DNA of 64,000 nucleotides, taken from the NCBI RefSeq assembly GCF_030450055.1, contig NZ_CP118480.1, positions 2,383,415 through 2,447,414 of the forward strand, written 5' to 3'. This DNA is from Gallaecimonas kandeliae (GTDB taxonomy: Bacteria; Pseudomonadota; Gammaproteobacteria; Enterobacterales; Gallaecimonadaceae). The translations under genes were made by a program, and so were the position numbers. The notes under the pieces were generated by a model. It searched no databases and was not told the origin of the DNA. It worked only from the letters and a program-made list of their open reading frames with translations. Below, piece by piece: positions 44,551 through 54,014 of the stretch (positions within the stretch are counted from its first letter, which is position 1; each line of letters begins with the position of its first letter).

Positions 44551-46448
44551 TTTTTCTCCGAGAAAAAGGCCAGGGCCTGGTCAAGATCGCGGGTGCGCCT
44601 GAAAGGCGGCAGGCTCTTGACGAAGGTCTGGCCGTAGGGCCTGTTCACCAGGCGGTTGTCACAAATCACCAGCACCCCGCGGTCGCTGCCATCGCGGATC
44701 AGGCGCCCTGCCCCCTGCTTGAGGGCGATCACCGCCTGGGGCAGTTGCAGGGTGGCGAAGGGGTCTTCCCCCTTGAGGCGGCAGTCCTCGCTGCGAGCCT
44801 GCAGCAAGGGGTCGTCCGGGTGGCCGAAGGGCAATTTGTCGATGATAACACAGGACAGGGCTTCGCCCCGCACGTCCACCCCTTCCCAGAAGCTGCCGGT
44901 GCCCAGCAGCACACCGTTGCCGGCCTCGACGAACTGTTCCAGCAGGGCCCGCTTGGGAGCCGTGCCTTGCACGAAGAGCGGGAAGTCCAGCTTGTCTTCC
45001 AGCCAGCGGGCGGCCTGGCCCAGCATGCGGTGGGAGGTAAAGAGCACGAAGGTGCGGCCGCCTGCGGCCCGGATCAGCGGCAGCAATGGCGCCAGCAGCT
45101 GTTCTGCCGAGCGCTGCATGTTGGGCTCTGGCAACTGGCGCGGCACCACCCAGAGTCCCTGGTGGGGATAGTCGAAGGGGCTGTCGAGGATCAGGGTTCG
45201 GGCCGGCTTGAGCCCCAGCAGACTGCTGAAATGGCCAAAACCCTCGTCCACCGCCAGGGTGGCGGAGGTAAATACCCAGGCCGCCGCATGATCGGCCACC
45301 AGGGCCGCAAACTTGTCGGCCACCGACAAGGGCGTCAGGTTCAGCGACAGGTGGCGACGGGTGGTCTCGAACCAGTAGCTGAAACCCAGTTTGCCCGTGT
45401 CCAGTACCCTGGCCAGGCGGCCCTTGATGGTCGCCAACCGCTCGTAGAGGTTGTCGGCGCTCTCGGAGCGGCCCAGGTTGGCCTTGAGCACCTCCACCAC
45501 GAAATCGAGATCCTGGTTGAGCTTGGCCAGGGCCGGCGCCAGGCCTCTTTCAATCTGGCGCAGGTTGCCCTTCTGGGGCTCGTCGGGCAGGCCGAGGCGC
45601 ATGTCCATGCTGGTGGTGGCCAGGCGTTCGCCGGCCAGGGCCAGCTGGCGCTGATCTTTGAGTTCGGTGCGCACGCAGACTTCGAGATCCTTGCACAGAT
45701 CCTGGATCTGCCGTGTGGACACCGATTCGCCGAAATACTGGCAGGCGATGTCCGGCAACTGGTGGGCTTCGTCGAAGATCACCGCATCGGCCTTGGGAAT
45801 AAGCTCGCCGAAACCGGTGTCGCGGATGGCCATGTCGGCGAAGAAGAGGTGGTGATTGATCACCACCAGGTCGGCGTCCATGGCCTTCTTGCGGGCCTTG
45901 ACCAGGTGGCAGTCCTCGAAATGGGGACATTCCCGGCCCAGGCAGTTCTCCGCCGTGGAGGTGACATGGGGGAAGATGCCGGCATCTTCCGGCAGCGGCA
46001 GCTCGGCAATGTCGCCGCTCTCGGTGCGAGGCGCCCAGCGGGCCACCTGGCTGAATTCGGAGAGCAGCACGGGGTCCAGCAGGTTGGTGTCGGCTTCTCG
46101 GGCCTTGAGGCGGGCCAGGCAGAGGTAGTTGGACCTGCCCTTCAAGAGCGCGAGCGCCGGCGCCTGGCCAAGGGCGTCACGGACCCGCGGCAAGTCTTTG
46201 AGGAACAGCTGCTCCTGCAGCGCCTTGGTGCCGGTGGAGATCACCACCTTCTTGCCGGCCAGCAGGGCCGGCACCAGATAGGCGAAGGTCTTGCCGGTGC
46301 CGGTGCCCGCCTCCACCACTACGGTTTCCTGCTTGTCGACGGCCTCTTCCACCAGGCGGGCCATCTCCAATTGGGGGGCGCGGGGCCTAAAGCCGTCTAT
46401 GGCTTTGGCCAGGGGGCCGTCTAGGGCAAAGGCGTCGTCGAGGGTCAT
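44547..46448 (-). CDS. yoaA: YoaA, DinG-family ATP-dependent DNA helicase
   Basis: 633 residues, XPD/DinG superfamily. Walker A is VVEAGTGTGKTFAYLVP. Four Fe-S cysteines are visible (YLCLARL, then CLGRECPHFEDC). The DEAH box is VIFDEAHQLPD, and motif VI is KQGAGRLIRDGSDRG. YoaA assists DNA repair and, in E. coli, binds the polymerase chi subunit. Length equals E. coli YoaA (636) rather than DinG (716). Confidence 0.95.
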   Translation of the reverse strand: MTLDDAFALDGPLAKAIDGFRPRAPQLEMARLVEEAVDKQETVVVEAGTGTGKTFAYLVPALLAGKKVVISTGTKALQEQLFLKDLPRVRDALGQAPALALLKGRSNYLCLARLKAREADTNLLDPVLLSEFSQVARWAPRTESGDIAELPLPEDAGIFPHVTSTAENCLGRECPHFEDCHLVKARKKAMDADLVVINHHLFFADMAIRDTGFGELIPKADAVIFDEAHQLPDIACQYFGESVSTRQIQDLCKDLEVCVRTELKDQRQLALAGERLATTSMDMRLGLPDEPQKGNLRQIERGLAPALAKLNQDLDFVVEVLKANLGRSESADNLYERLATIKGRLARVLDTGKLGFSYWFETTRRHLSLNLTPLSVADKFAALVADHAAAWVFTSATLAVDEGFGHFSSLLGLKPARTLILDSPFDYPHQGLWVVPRQLPEPNMQRSAEQLLAPLLPLIRAAGGRTFVLFTSHRMLGQAARWLEDKLDFPLFVQGTAPKRALLEQFVEAGNGVLLGTGSFWEGVDVRGEALSCVIIDKLPFGHPDDPLLQARSEDCRLKGEDPFATLQLPQAVIALKQGAGRLIRDGSDRGVLVICDNRLVNRPYGQTFVKSLPPFRRTRDLDQALAFFSEKK

Positions 46449-46497
46449 AGAAGGGCATGGGCTGCGGTCTGAAGGGCGAGCTTAGCACGGCCCGCCT

Positions 46498-46782
46498 TCA
46501 GGCAAAAAGGTCCACATCCGGGGCGCTGTTGTCCTCTTCTTCCCTGTCCAGGCCGCGCCTGTCGTAATAGTGCAAGGCCTTGCCGCGGCGCTTTTTCTTG
46601 CGCCTGTCTGGCACCTCCTGGCGTTTCTGCCGGCGCTCCTCTGTCTCGGCCACCGTATCGGGGTGGGCCTCCAGCCGCGTCGTGGGCTGGGTCTTCTGCA
46701 CTTCCTGTACCTTGCGCTCCGGCTGCGTGGGCTCCGGGTTGGGCTTGGGCAGAAAGGGCAAAAAGGGATCAAGATTGATCAT
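46498..46782 (-). CDS. Small hypothetical charged protein (94 residues)
   Basis: 94 residues, highly charged: Pro/Glu-rich first half, then RRKKKRRGKALHYYDRRGLD and an acidic end DVDLFA. I chose the ATG at 46782 with GAGGTG six bases before it; a GTG three codons upstream is possible. Similar short basic proteins sit next to yoaA in related genomes, I believe, but no function is known. It leads the long leftward gene run. Confidence 0.65.
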   Translation of the reverse strand: MINLDPFLPFLPKPNPEPTQPERKVQEVQKTQPTTRLEAHPDTVAETEERRQKRQEVPDRRKKKRRGKALHYYDRRGLDREEEDNSAPDVDLFA

Positions 46783-46832
46783 GCCTTTCACCTCTGCTCA
46801 TTTATCGACCAAAATTTCATGAGCTTTAGGAC

Positions 46833-46862
46833 TTGTCAACAGATGAAGACGTCGGTTATGGT
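46833..46862 (+). promoter_or_regulatory. Candidate his operon promoter
   Basis: TTGTCA (46833-46838), 18 bases, TATGGT (46857-46862), 34 bases before the leader peptide ATG. A weak but well-placed sigma-70 match. Confidence 0.4.
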
Positions 46863-46895
46863 GAATGCAGCTCCATATGAGATGAATTTTTACCC

Positions 46896-46952
46896 ATGAA
46901 CACTGTCCTCCTGAACATCGCGCTGCACCATCATCATCACGCCACCGAGTAG
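46896..46952 (+). CDS. hisL: his operon leader peptide
   Basis: 18 codons encoding MNTVLLNIALHHHHHATE, with five consecutive His codons (CAC CAT CAT CAT CAC). When histidyl-tRNA is scarce, ribosomes stall on this run and alter folding of the following RNA. E. coli HisL has seven His in 16 residues. It lies 126 bases before hisG and directly upstream of the attenuator. The ribosome site is weak (GAGATG at 14-19 bases). Confidence 0.92.
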   Translation: MNTVLLNIALHHHHHATE

Positions 46953-47060
46953 CCTTCAGGAGGATATTCGTCTGGAAGGCTATGGTCCTTCCGGCGGATG
47001 TCAAAACGGTCAGGCCGTTTCCAGACAAAAAACCCCGGCAGGACAAGCCGGGGTTTTTTC
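46953..47060 (+). promoter_or_regulatory. his attenuator
   Basis: After the leader peptide, several competing stems are visible: CCTTC/GAAGG (46953-46979), GGAAGG/CCTTCC (about 46974-46992) and AAACGG/CCGTTT (47004-47020). The terminator follows with AAAAAACCCCGGC (47027-47039), a 7-base loop and GCCGGGGTTTTTT (47047-47059). This is the his-type transcription attenuator. The exact anti-terminator partner is not resolved by eye. Confidence 0.88.
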
Positions 47061-47078
47061 GTTAACGGGACCAGGAAA

Positions 47079-47978
47079 ATGACCGACACCAACCGCTTAC
47101 GCATCGCCATACAGAAATCCGGCCGCCTCAGCCGGGACAGTGAAAAACTGCTGACCCAGCTCGGCATCCGCTTCGTGCTGCGGGACAACCGCCTCATCGC
47201 CCACGCCGAGAACCTGCCCATCGACATACTGCGGGTGCGGGACGACGACATCCCGGCCCTGGTGATGGACGGCATCATCGACTTGGGGATAGTCGGCCAG
47301 AACGTGCTGGAAGAGTGCGAGCTGGAACGCCAGGCCGACGCCCTGCCCGCCGGTTACCGCGAGTTGCAGGCCCTTGGCTTCGGCAAATGCCGGCTGTCAC
47401 TGGCGGTGCCGGAGGACGAAAGCTTCGAGAGCGCCCGCCAGCTCGACGGCAAGGTCATCGCCACCTCCTACCCGCGCCTGCTGGGCCGCTACCTCGCCGG
47501 GGTCGGCGCCGGCTTCAAGAACTGCCAGCTGAACGGCTCTGTGGAAGTGGCGCCTCGGGCGGGCCTTGCCGACGCCATCTGCGACCTGGTGTCCACCGGC
47601 GCCACCCTGGAGGCCAACGGCCTCAAGGAAGTGGAGGTGATCTACCGCTCCCAGGCCACCCTCATCGCCCGGGACGGCACCTTCGACAGCCGCAAGCAAA
47701 AGCTTATCGACACCCTGATGACCCGCCTCAAGGGGGTGCTCAGCGCCCGCGAGAGCAAGTACATCATGCTGCACGCCCCCAAGAACAAGCTCGAAGAGAT
47801 AGTCCGGCTGCTGCCCGGCGCCGAGAACCCCACCCTGCTGCCGCTGGCCGGCCAGGAAGGCAAGGTGGCCCTGCATGCCGTGGCCAGCGAAACCTTGTTC
47901 TGGGAAACCATGGAAGCCCTCAAGGCCCTGGGCGCCTCCAGCATACTGGTGCTGCCCATCGAGAAGATGCTGGAGTAA
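47079..47978 (+). CDS. hisG: ATP phosphoribosyltransferase
   Basis: 299 residues, the length of E. coli HisG (long form with a regulatory C-terminal domain, so no HisZ needed). It joins ATP and PRPP in the first step of histidine synthesis and is feedback-inhibited by histidine. [16 protein letters not shown] opens the catalytic domain, and [20 protein letters not shown] is the PRPP-binding signature. The ATG at 47079 follows AGGAAA after the attenuator; the upstream in-frame ATG lies in the attenuator and is not used. Confidence 0.97.
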   Translation: MTDTNRLRIAIQKSGRLSRDSEKLLTQLGIRFVLRDNRLIAHAENLPIDILRVRDDDIPALVMDGIIDLGIVGQNVLEECELERQADALPAGYRELQALGFGKCRLSLAVPEDESFESARQLDGKVIATSYPRLLGRYLAGVGAGFKNCQLNGSVEVAPRAGLADAICDLVSTGATLEANGLKEVEVIYRSQATLIARDGTFDSRKQKLIDTLMTRLKGVLSARESKYIMLHAPKNKLEEIVRLLPGAENPTLLPLAGQEGKVALHAVASETLFWETMEALKALGASSILVLPIEKMLE

Positions 47979-47981
47979 GCC

Positions 47982-49244
47982 ATGCTCAAAATCATCGATT
48001 GGGCACAGCAGTCGCCCGCCGAGCAGCAAGCCCTGCTGACCCGCCCGGCCCAGCAACAGAACGAGGCGGTGCGCCAGACCGTCAGCGCCATAGTGACAGC
48101 GGTGCAGAGCCAAGGCGATGCGGCCCTTGAGCGCTATGCCCGGGAACTGGACAACTACGCCGGCCCCCGCTGGGTGGCCACCAAGGACGCCCTGACCCGC
48201 ATAGCCCCCGGGCTGAAGGCGGCCCTGGAACAGGCGGCGGCCAACATCCGCCGCTTCCACGAGGCCCAGCGGCCCCAGGCCGTCAGCGTCGAGACCCAGC
48301 CTGGGGTGCGCTGCGAGCAGCGCTGGCAGCCCCTCGAACGCATCGGCATCTATGTGCCGGGCGGCTCGACCCCCCTGCCCTCCTCCGTGCTGATGCAGGC
48401 CGTACCGGCCCGCCTGGCCGGGGTCGAGGAGATCGTCCTCGCCACCCCAGGCCCGGTACCGGACGTTATCCTCGCCGCCGCCGAACTGGCCGGCATCACC
48501 CAGGTGCTGGCATTAGGCGGGGCCCAGGCCATCGCCGCCATGGCCTATGGCGAGCGGCCCGTGGTGAAGATCTTCGGCCCCGGCAACGCCTATGTCACAG
48601 AGGCCAAGCGGCAGGTGGCACTGGACGGCATCGCCATCGACATGCCGGCCGGCCCCTCGGAGGTGATGGTGCTGGCCGACGCCACGGCCAATCCCCGTTT
48701 CGTGGCCGCCGACCTGCTAAGCCAGGCAGAACACGGCCCCGACTCCCAGGTGCTGCTGGTGACCACCAGCCTTGAGCTGGCCCAGGCCGTCAACCAGGCC
48801 TTGGCTGATCTCGGCGCCCAGCTCAGCCGCCAGGCCGTCACGATGCAGGCCCTCGGCAACAGCCGCACCCTGGTGGCGGCCAGCGAGGCCGAGCTGGTGG
48901 CCATCGCCAACAGCTACGCCCCCGAGCACCTGATCTTGCAACTCAAGGACGGCGAGCGGCTGCTGGGCCGGCTCCGCAATGCCGGCTCCATCTTCGTCGG
49001 TCCCTACAGCCCCGAGTCCGCCGGCGACTACGCCTCGGGCACCAACCATGTGTTGCCCACCTACGGCCTGGCCCGCAGCTACTCCAGCCTGGGGCTGCTG
49101 GACTTCATGCGCCGCTTCACGGTGCAGACCCTTTCCCGCCAGGGCCTCGAAGCCCTGGCCCCGACCCTTATCGCCCTGGCCGACGCCGAGGGCCTGGACG
49201 CCCACAGACTGGCGGTGACAGTACGCCTGGAGGAGACGGCATGA
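47982..49244 (+). CDS. hisD: Histidinol dehydrogenase
   Basis: 420 residues. It oxidises histidinol to histidine in two NAD-dependent steps, with zinc. Family blocks: ERIGIYVPGGSTPLPSSVLM, VKIFGPGNAYVTEAKRQV, IDMPAGPSEVMVLADATANP, LSQAEHGPDSQVLLVT and SYAPEHLIL, which holds the Glu-His pair. Slightly shorter than the E. coli protein (434). It starts 3 bases after hisG and overlaps hisC by 4 bases. Confidence 0.97.
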   Translation: MLKIIDWAQQSPAEQQALLTRPAQQQNEAVRQTVSAIVTAVQSQGDAALERYARELDNYAGPRWVATKDALTRIAPGLKAALEQAAANIRRFHEAQRPQAVSVETQPGVRCEQRWQPLERIGIYVPGGSTPLPSSVLMQAVPARLAGVEEIVLATPGPVPDVILAAAELAGITQVLALGGAQAIAAMAYGERPVVKIFGPGNAYVTEAKRQVALDGIAIDMPAGPSEVMVLADATANPRFVAADLLSQAEHGPDSQVLLVTTSLELAQAVNQALADLGAQLSRQAVTMQALGNSRTLVAASEAELVAIANSYAPEHLILQLKDGERLLGRLRNAGSIFVGPYSPESAGDYASGTNHVLPTYGLARSYSSLGLLDFMRRFTVQTLSRQGLEALAPTLIALADAEGLDAHRLAVTVRLEETA

Positions 49245-50230
49245 ACATCTTTGACTTGGCCCGCCCCAATATCCGCGAGCTGGTGCCTTACCAGTCGGCC
49301 CGGCGCATCGGCGGCGAAGCGGCCGTCTTCGTCAACGCCAACGAGGCCGGCGGCGCAGTCTTGGCCGGTTTCGAGGGCGCCATCAACCGCTACCCCGGCG
49401 CCCAGCCCCTGGAGCTGGTCCAGGACTACGCCGCCTATATCGGCGTCAAACCCGGCCAGCTGCTGGCCACCCGCGGCGCCGACGAGGGCATAGAGGTGCT
49501 GATCCGCGCCTTCTGCGAGCCGGAGCTGGACAGCATCCTCATCCAGCCCCCCACCTACGGCATGTACGCCATCAGCGGCGAGACCTGCGGCGTCCAGGTC
49601 AAGACCACCGTCTCCTTGCAGGAAGCGGATCTGAGCGATGCCAAGCTGGTGTTCGTCTGCCGCCCCAACAACCCCACGGGGGAGATGATGGACGCCCAGC
49701 AACTGAAGGAGCTGCTGATCCGCGCCAATGGCCGGGCCTTGGTGGTGGTGGACGAAGCCTACATCGAGTTTTCCGAGGCCGACTCAGTGGTGAGCTGGAT
49801 TGAAGATTTCCCCAACCTGGTGGTGCTGCGCACCTTCTCCAAGGCCTTCGGCATGGCCGGGCTGCGCCTGGGCATGGTGGTGGCGAACGAAGACTGCATC
49901 AGCCTGCTGGCCAAGGTGCTGGCCCCCTACCCCATAGCGACGCCGGTTTCCGCCATCGCCCGCCAGGCTTTGACCAATGAAGGCCTGGCCGCCATGCGCG
50001 CCCGGGTGCGGGAGGTGAACGCCCTGCGCGGCGCCCTGGCCGGCCAGCTGGAGGACAAGGGCTACAAGGTGCTGCCCTCCAGCGCCAACTTCCTCTTGGC
50101 CGAAGGAGGCGAACTTTTCGACAAGCTGCTGGCCGGCGGCGTGCTGGCCCGCAAGCTCGGCAACCAGACCCGCATCTCCATCGGCTCCAGCGACGAGATG
50201 GCCAAGGTCCAGGAGGCGCTCAATGGCTAA
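49241..50230 (+). CDS. hisC: Histidinol-phosphate aminotransferase
   Basis: 329 residues, a class II PLP aminotransferase. The Schiff-base Lys201 is in [27 protein letters not shown] and VDEAYIEF hold other cofactor contacts. It transfers an amino group from glutamate to imidazole acetol phosphate. Somewhat short for HisC (E. coli 356), with a compact N-terminus ([20 protein letters not shown]). Overlaps hisB by 8 bases. Confidence 0.96.
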   Translation: MNIFDLARPNIRELVPYQSARRIGGEAAVFVNANEAGGAVLAGFEGAINRYPGAQPLELVQDYAAYIGVKPGQLLATRGADEGIEVLIRAFCEPELDSILIQPPTYGMYAISGETCGVQVKTTVSLQEADLSDAKLVFVCRPNNPTGEMMDAQQLKELLIRANGRALVVVDEAYIEFSEADSVVSWIEDFPNLVVLRTFSKAFGMAGLRLGMVVANEDCISLLAKVLAPYPIATPVSAIARQALTNEGLAAMRARVREVNALRGALAGQLEDKGYKVLPSSANFLLAEGGELFDKLLAGGVLARKLGNQTRISIGSSDEMAKVQEALNG

Positions 50231-51287
50231 GCCCATCCTCTTTATCGACCGCGACGGCACTTTGATCACCGAACCGGACGACTTCCAGATAGACAGCTTC
50301 GAGAAGCTCCGCCTCGAACCCGGTGTCATACCGGCGCTGCTCAAGCTCCAGGCCGCCGGTTTCGAGCTGGTGATGGTCTCCAACCAGGATGGCCTGGGCA
50401 CAGATAGCTACCCCCAGGACACCTTCGACGGGCCCCACCGGCTGCTGATGCAGATCCTGGAAAGCCAGGGGGTGCACTTTTCCGATGTGCTGATCTGCCC
50501 CCACTTCGATGCCGACAACTGCAGCTGCCGAAAACCCAAGCTGGGCCTGGTGCGGGACTACCTGACGGCAGGTCGCGTCGACTTCACCCGCTCCGCCGTT
50601 ATCGGTGACCGGGCAACGGATGTGGCCCTGGCCGAGGCCATGGGGGTCAAGGCCTTCCGCTATGACCCAGAGCGCCTGCCTTGGGCCCAGATAGCCCGCG
50701 AACTCACCGAACAGCCCCGCCAGGCCAGGGTCAAGCGGGTGACCCGCGAGACGGCCATAGAGGTGTTTGTCGACCTGGACGGCGGCCCCAAGGCCCAGAT
50801 ACAAACCGGCCTCGGCTTCTTCGACCACATGCTCGAGCAGATAGCGGTGCATGGCGGCTTCACCCTGACCCTGGGCTGCGAGGGGGACCTGCACATCGAC
50901 GATCACCACAGCGTCGAAGACTGCGCCCTGGCCCTGGGTGAGGCCCTGAAGAAGGCCTTGGGCGACAAGAAAGGCATAGGCCGCTACGGCTTCGTGCTGC
51001 CCATGGACGAATGCCGGGCCGAGGCTCTGCTGGATCTGTCCGGCCGCCCCTACTGCAAGGTGGAGGCGGACTTTTCCCGCGATCAAGTAGGAGGGCTCGC
51101 CACCGAGATGGTGCCGCACTTCTTCCGGAGCCTTTCTGACGCCGCCGGCATCACGGTGCAGCTCAGCGTCTCGGCCGGCAACGCCCACCACCAGGTGGAG
51201 GGCCTCTTCAAGGCCTTCGCCCGGGCATTGCGCCAGGCCATCAGCAAGACCGGCAATGCGCTGCCGAGCTCCAAGGGGGCCCTGTGA
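50223..51287 (+). CDS. hisB: HisB, bifunctional histidinol phosphatase/imidazoleglycerol-phosphate dehydratase
   Basis: 354 residues. The N-terminal HAD phosphatase has Asp9 and Asp11 in LFIDRDGTL and a zinc loop [15 protein letters not shown]. The C-terminal dehydratase (from about residue 170) has two His-rich metal motifs ([28 protein letters not shown] in outline, and [16 protein letters not shown]). The fusion is the enterobacterial type and carries steps 6 and 8 of the pathway. Confidence 0.97.
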   Translation: MAKPILFIDRDGTLITEPDDFQIDSFEKLRLEPGVIPALLKLQAAGFELVMVSNQDGLGTDSYPQDTFDGPHRLLMQILESQGVHFSDVLICPHFDADNCSCRKPKLGLVRDYLTAGRVDFTRSAVIGDRATDVALAEAMGVKAFRYDPERLPWAQIARELTEQPRQARVKRVTRETAIEVFVDLDGGPKAQIQTGLGFFDHMLEQIAVHGGFTLTLGCEGDLHIDDHHSVEDCALALGEALKKALGDKKGIGRYGFVLPMDECRAEALLDLSGRPYCKVEADFSRDQVGGLATEMVPHFFRSLSDAAGITVQLSVSAGNAHHQVEGLFKAFARALRQAISKTGNALPSSKGAL

Positions 51288-51871
51288 TCGTCATCCTCGA
51301 TACCGGCTGCGCCAACCTGCGCTCCCTCTACAACGCCGTCAAGCGCCTCGGCAAGGAGCCCCTGGTGACCAAGGACTTGGCCAGTATCAAGCAGGCCCGC
51401 CGGGTCTTCCTGCCCGGGGTGGGCACGGCCGGGGCCGCCATGGGCGCCATAGAGGCGCGGGACTTGGCCGGCACCCTCAAGGGCCTGACCCAGCCGGTGA
51501 TGGGCATTTGCCTTGGCATGCAGCTGCTCACCGACTACAGCGAAGAGTCACAAGTGCCCTGCCTGGGCCTGATCCAGGCCAGGGTGCGGGAGCTTCAGGC
51601 GCCGCGGCTACCGCACATGGGCTGGAACCAGCTCACCGACATCAAACCCAGCCCGCTCTTTGCGGGCCTCAATGAGGACGACTGGTTCTACTTCGTGCAC
51701 AGCTTCATGGCGCCCGTCGGCCCCTACACCCTGGCCCAGAGCCGGCACGGCGAGGCCTTTTCCGCCGTCATCCAAGAGCGCAACTTCATCGGCGCCCAGT
51801 TCCACCCGGAGCGCTCGGGCAAGAGCGGCGCCCTGCTGCTCAAGAACTTCCTGGAGAAAGACCCATGTTGA
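51284..51871 (+). CDS. hisH: HisH, glutaminase subunit of imidazole glycerol phosphate synthase
   Basis: 195 residues, class I glutamine amidotransferase. Nucleophile Cys76 lies in [16 protein letters not shown]; the His-Glu pair is in [13 protein letters not shown]. It supplies ammonia through HisF. Overlaps hisB by 4 bases and hisA by 7. Confidence 0.96.
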   Translation: MIVILDTGCANLRSLYNAVKRLGKEPLVTKDLASIKQARRVFLPGVGTAGAAMGAIEARDLAGTLKGLTQPVMGICLGMQLLTDYSEESQVPCLGLIQARVRELQAPRLPHMGWNQLTDIKPSPLFAGLNEDDWFYFVHSFMAPVGPYTLAQSRHGEAFSAVIQERNFIGAQFHPERSGKSGALLLKNFLEKDPC

Positions 51872-52599
51872 TCCCGGCCCTCGATATCCTGGACGGCCAG
51901 GTCGTCAGGCTCTTCAAAGGCGACTACGGCCAGGTGACCCGCTACGGGGACGACCCTGGGGCCCGCTTCGCCGCCTACGCCCAGGCCGGCGCCCGTTACC
52001 TGCATCTGGTGGACCTGTCCGGTGCCCGCAACGCCGCCGAGCGCCAATGGGCGGCCCTTCGCGAGGTGATAGGCCAGTCGCCGCTGCCGCTGCAGGTCGG
52101 TGGCGGCGTGCGCTGCTTCGAAGACGTGCAGCAACTGCTGGCCCTGGGGGCCGAGCGGGTGGTGGTAGGCAGCCTCGCCATCAAACACCCCGCCCTGGTG
52201 GCCGGCTGGCTGGACGCCCTGGGCCCCGAAAAGCTGGTACTGGCCCTGGACGTGCGCTTTGACGGCCATGACTGGTACCCCGCCAGCCACGGCTGGCAGG
52301 AAAAAGCCGAGCAGAACCTGGACAGCCTGCTGGCCTATTTCATGGACGCCGGTGCCCGCCATTTCCTCATCACCGACATTGACCGCGACGGTACCCTGGG
52401 CGGCGCCAACGCCGAGCTCTACGCCAACCTCACCCGGCGCTATCCCGGCATGGCACTGCAAGCCTCGGGCGGCGTAGCCAGCCTGGCGGAACTGCCGGCC
52501 CTCAAGGCCGCCGGCGTTAAAGGCGTCATCCTCGGCAAGAGCCTGCTGGACGGCAAATTCACCCTGGAGGAGGCCCTCTCATGCTGGCAAAACGCATAA
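51865..52599 (+). CDS. hisA: HisA, ProFAR isomerase
   Basis: 244-residue TIM barrel that opens the ribose ring of ProFAR (Amadori rearrangement). It begins [20 protein letters not shown], with base catalyst Asp in PALDI and acid Asp in [21 protein letters not shown] and [15 protein letters not shown] are phosphate-binding and C-terminal signatures. Overlaps hisF by 19 bases. Confidence 0.97.
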   Translation: MLIPALDILDGQVVRLFKGDYGQVTRYGDDPGARFAAYAQAGARYLHLVDLSGARNAAERQWAALREVIGQSPLPLQVGGGVRCFEDVQQLLALGAERVVVGSLAIKHPALVAGWLDALGPEKLVLALDVRFDGHDWYPASHGWQEKAEQNLDSLLAYFMDAGARHFLITDIDRDGTLGGANAELYANLTRRYPGMALQASGGVASLAELPALKAAGVKGVILGKSLLDGKFTLEEALSCWQNA

Positions 52600-53351
52600 T
52601 CCCCTGCCTGGACGTCAAGGACGGCCAGGTGGTCAAAGGGGTGCAGTTTCGCAACCACGAAGTGGTGGGCGACATAGTGGAGCTGGCCAGGCGCTACAGC
52701 GAGACCGGCGCCGACGAACTGGTGTTCTACGACATCACCGCCAGCTCTGACGCCCGGGTCGTGGACAAGTCCTGGGTGGCGGCCGTGGCCGAGGTGCTGG
52801 ACATCCCCTTCTGCGTGGCCGGCGGTATCCGCTCTGTCGAGGACGCCCGCACCTTGCTGGCCTATGGCGCCGACAAGATCTCCGTTAACAGCCCGGCCCT
52901 GGAGAATCCGGACTTCATCAACGCCCTGAGCGCGGAATTCGGCCGCCAGTGCGTGGTGGTGGGCATCGACTCCTATGTCACGGACCAGGGCGAGTTGCAG
53001 GTCTGGCAATACACGGGTCGGGAAGAGCAGGCCCGCAGCTCGGGCCGCCAGACTCTGGACTGGGTGCGGGAAGTGGAGCGCCGCGGCGCCGGCGAGATAG
53101 TGCTCAACATGATGAACCAGGACGGCATGCGCCAGGGCTATGATTTAAAACAACTGGCGGCGGTGCGCGGCGCGACCCGGCTGCCCCTCATCGCCTCGGG
53201 CGGTGCCGGCGAGATGCGCCACTTCCTCGAGGCCTTCGAGGCGGGGGCCGACGGCGCCCTGGCGGCCTCTGTGTTCCACAAGGGCATCATCGCCATACCA
53301 GAGCTCAAGGCCTGGCTCATCCAACAAGGCCAGGAGGTAAGGCCATGCTGA
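52581..53351 (+). CDS. hisF: HisF, cyclase subunit of imidazole glycerol phosphate synthase
   Basis: 256-residue TIM barrel homologous to His[21 protein letters not shown] carries the catalytic Asp11, and [16 protein letters not shown] is typical. It uses ammonia from HisH to form imidazole glycerol phosphate and AICAR, which feeds purine synthesis. Overlaps hisI by 7 bases. Confidence 0.97.
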   Translation: MLAKRIIPCLDVKDGQVVKGVQFRNHEVVGDIVELARRYSETGADELVFYDITASSDARVVDKSWVAAVAEVLDIPFCVAGGIRSVEDARTLLAYGADKISVNSPALENPDFINALSAEFGRQCVVVGIDSYVTDQGELQVWQYTGREEQARSSGRQTLDWVREVERRGAGEIVLNMMNQDGMRQGYDLKQLAAVRGATRLPLIASGGAGEMRHFLEAFEAGADGALAASVFHKGIIAIPELKAWLIQQGQEVRPC

Positions 53352-53965
53352 TCACCAAAGACAACCTGCAGGAGCTGGATTTCGCCAAGTGTGGCGGCAT
53401 GCTGCCGGCCATGGTCCAGGACGCCGCCACCGGCCAGCTGCGGATGCAGGGCTTCATGAACAGCGAGGCCCTGGAGCAAACCCTGGAAACGGGCAAAGTG
53501 ACCTTCTTCAGCCGCCGCAAAGGCCGGCTCTGGATCAAGGGGGAAAGCTCCGGGCATTTCCTCAATGTGCTGTCCGTCCACGGCGACTGCGACAAGGACA
53601 GCCTGCTGATCCTGGCCGAGCCCGTAGGCCCCACCTGCCACCTGGGCACCGACAGCTGCTTCGGCGACGCCAAGCCCCAGCTTGCCTTCCTGGGCAAGCT
53701 CGAGGCCATCCAGGGCGAGCGGCTGGCCGAGCCGGTGGAGGCGTCCTACACGGCGCGTCTGGCCGCCCGCGGCATCACCAAGGTGGCCCAGAAGGTGGGG
53801 GAAGAAGGGGTGGAGGTGGCCCTGGCGGCCGTGGCAGAGGGCGACGAGGCGCTGCTGAACGAGAGCGCCGATCTGCTCTACCACCTGCTGCTGGCCCTGC
53901 GCCTGCGAGGCCTCGCCCTCAAGGACGTGGTGCAGGTGCTGGAAAACCGGCACCTGGAGCATTGA
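53345..53965 (+). CDS. hisI: HisI (HisIE), bifunctional PR-AMP cyclohydrolase/PR-ATP pyrophosphatase
   Basis: 206 residues, fused as in E. coli (203). The cyclohydrolase half (1-115) has [40 protein letters not shown] and the zinc residues DCDKDSL and CHLGTDSCF. The pyrophosphatase half has [20 protein letters not shown] and [14 protein letters not shown]. It carries steps 2 and 3. Last gene of the operon, ending at a strong terminator. Confidence 0.97.
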   Translation: MLITKDNLQELDFAKCGGMLPAMVQDAATGQLRMQGFMNSEALEQTLETGKVTFFSRRKGRLWIKGESSGHFLNVLSVHGDCDKDSLLILAEPVGPTCHLGTDSCFGDAKPQLAFLGKLEAIQGERLAEPVEASYTARLAARGITKVAQKVGEEGVEVALAAVAEGDEALLNESADLLYHLLLALRLRGLALKDVVQVLENRHLEH

Positions 53966-53970
53966 GCAAC

Positions 53971-53998
53971 AAAAAGCCCCGCAACAGCGGGGCTTTTT
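53971..53998. terminator. Bidirectional terminator after the his operon
   Basis: AAAAAGCCCCGC, loop AACA, GCGGGGCTTTTT: perfect 12-bp stem between convergent genes. Confidence 0.93.
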
Positions 53999-54014
53999 TT
54001 CATCTGGCGCTGGC

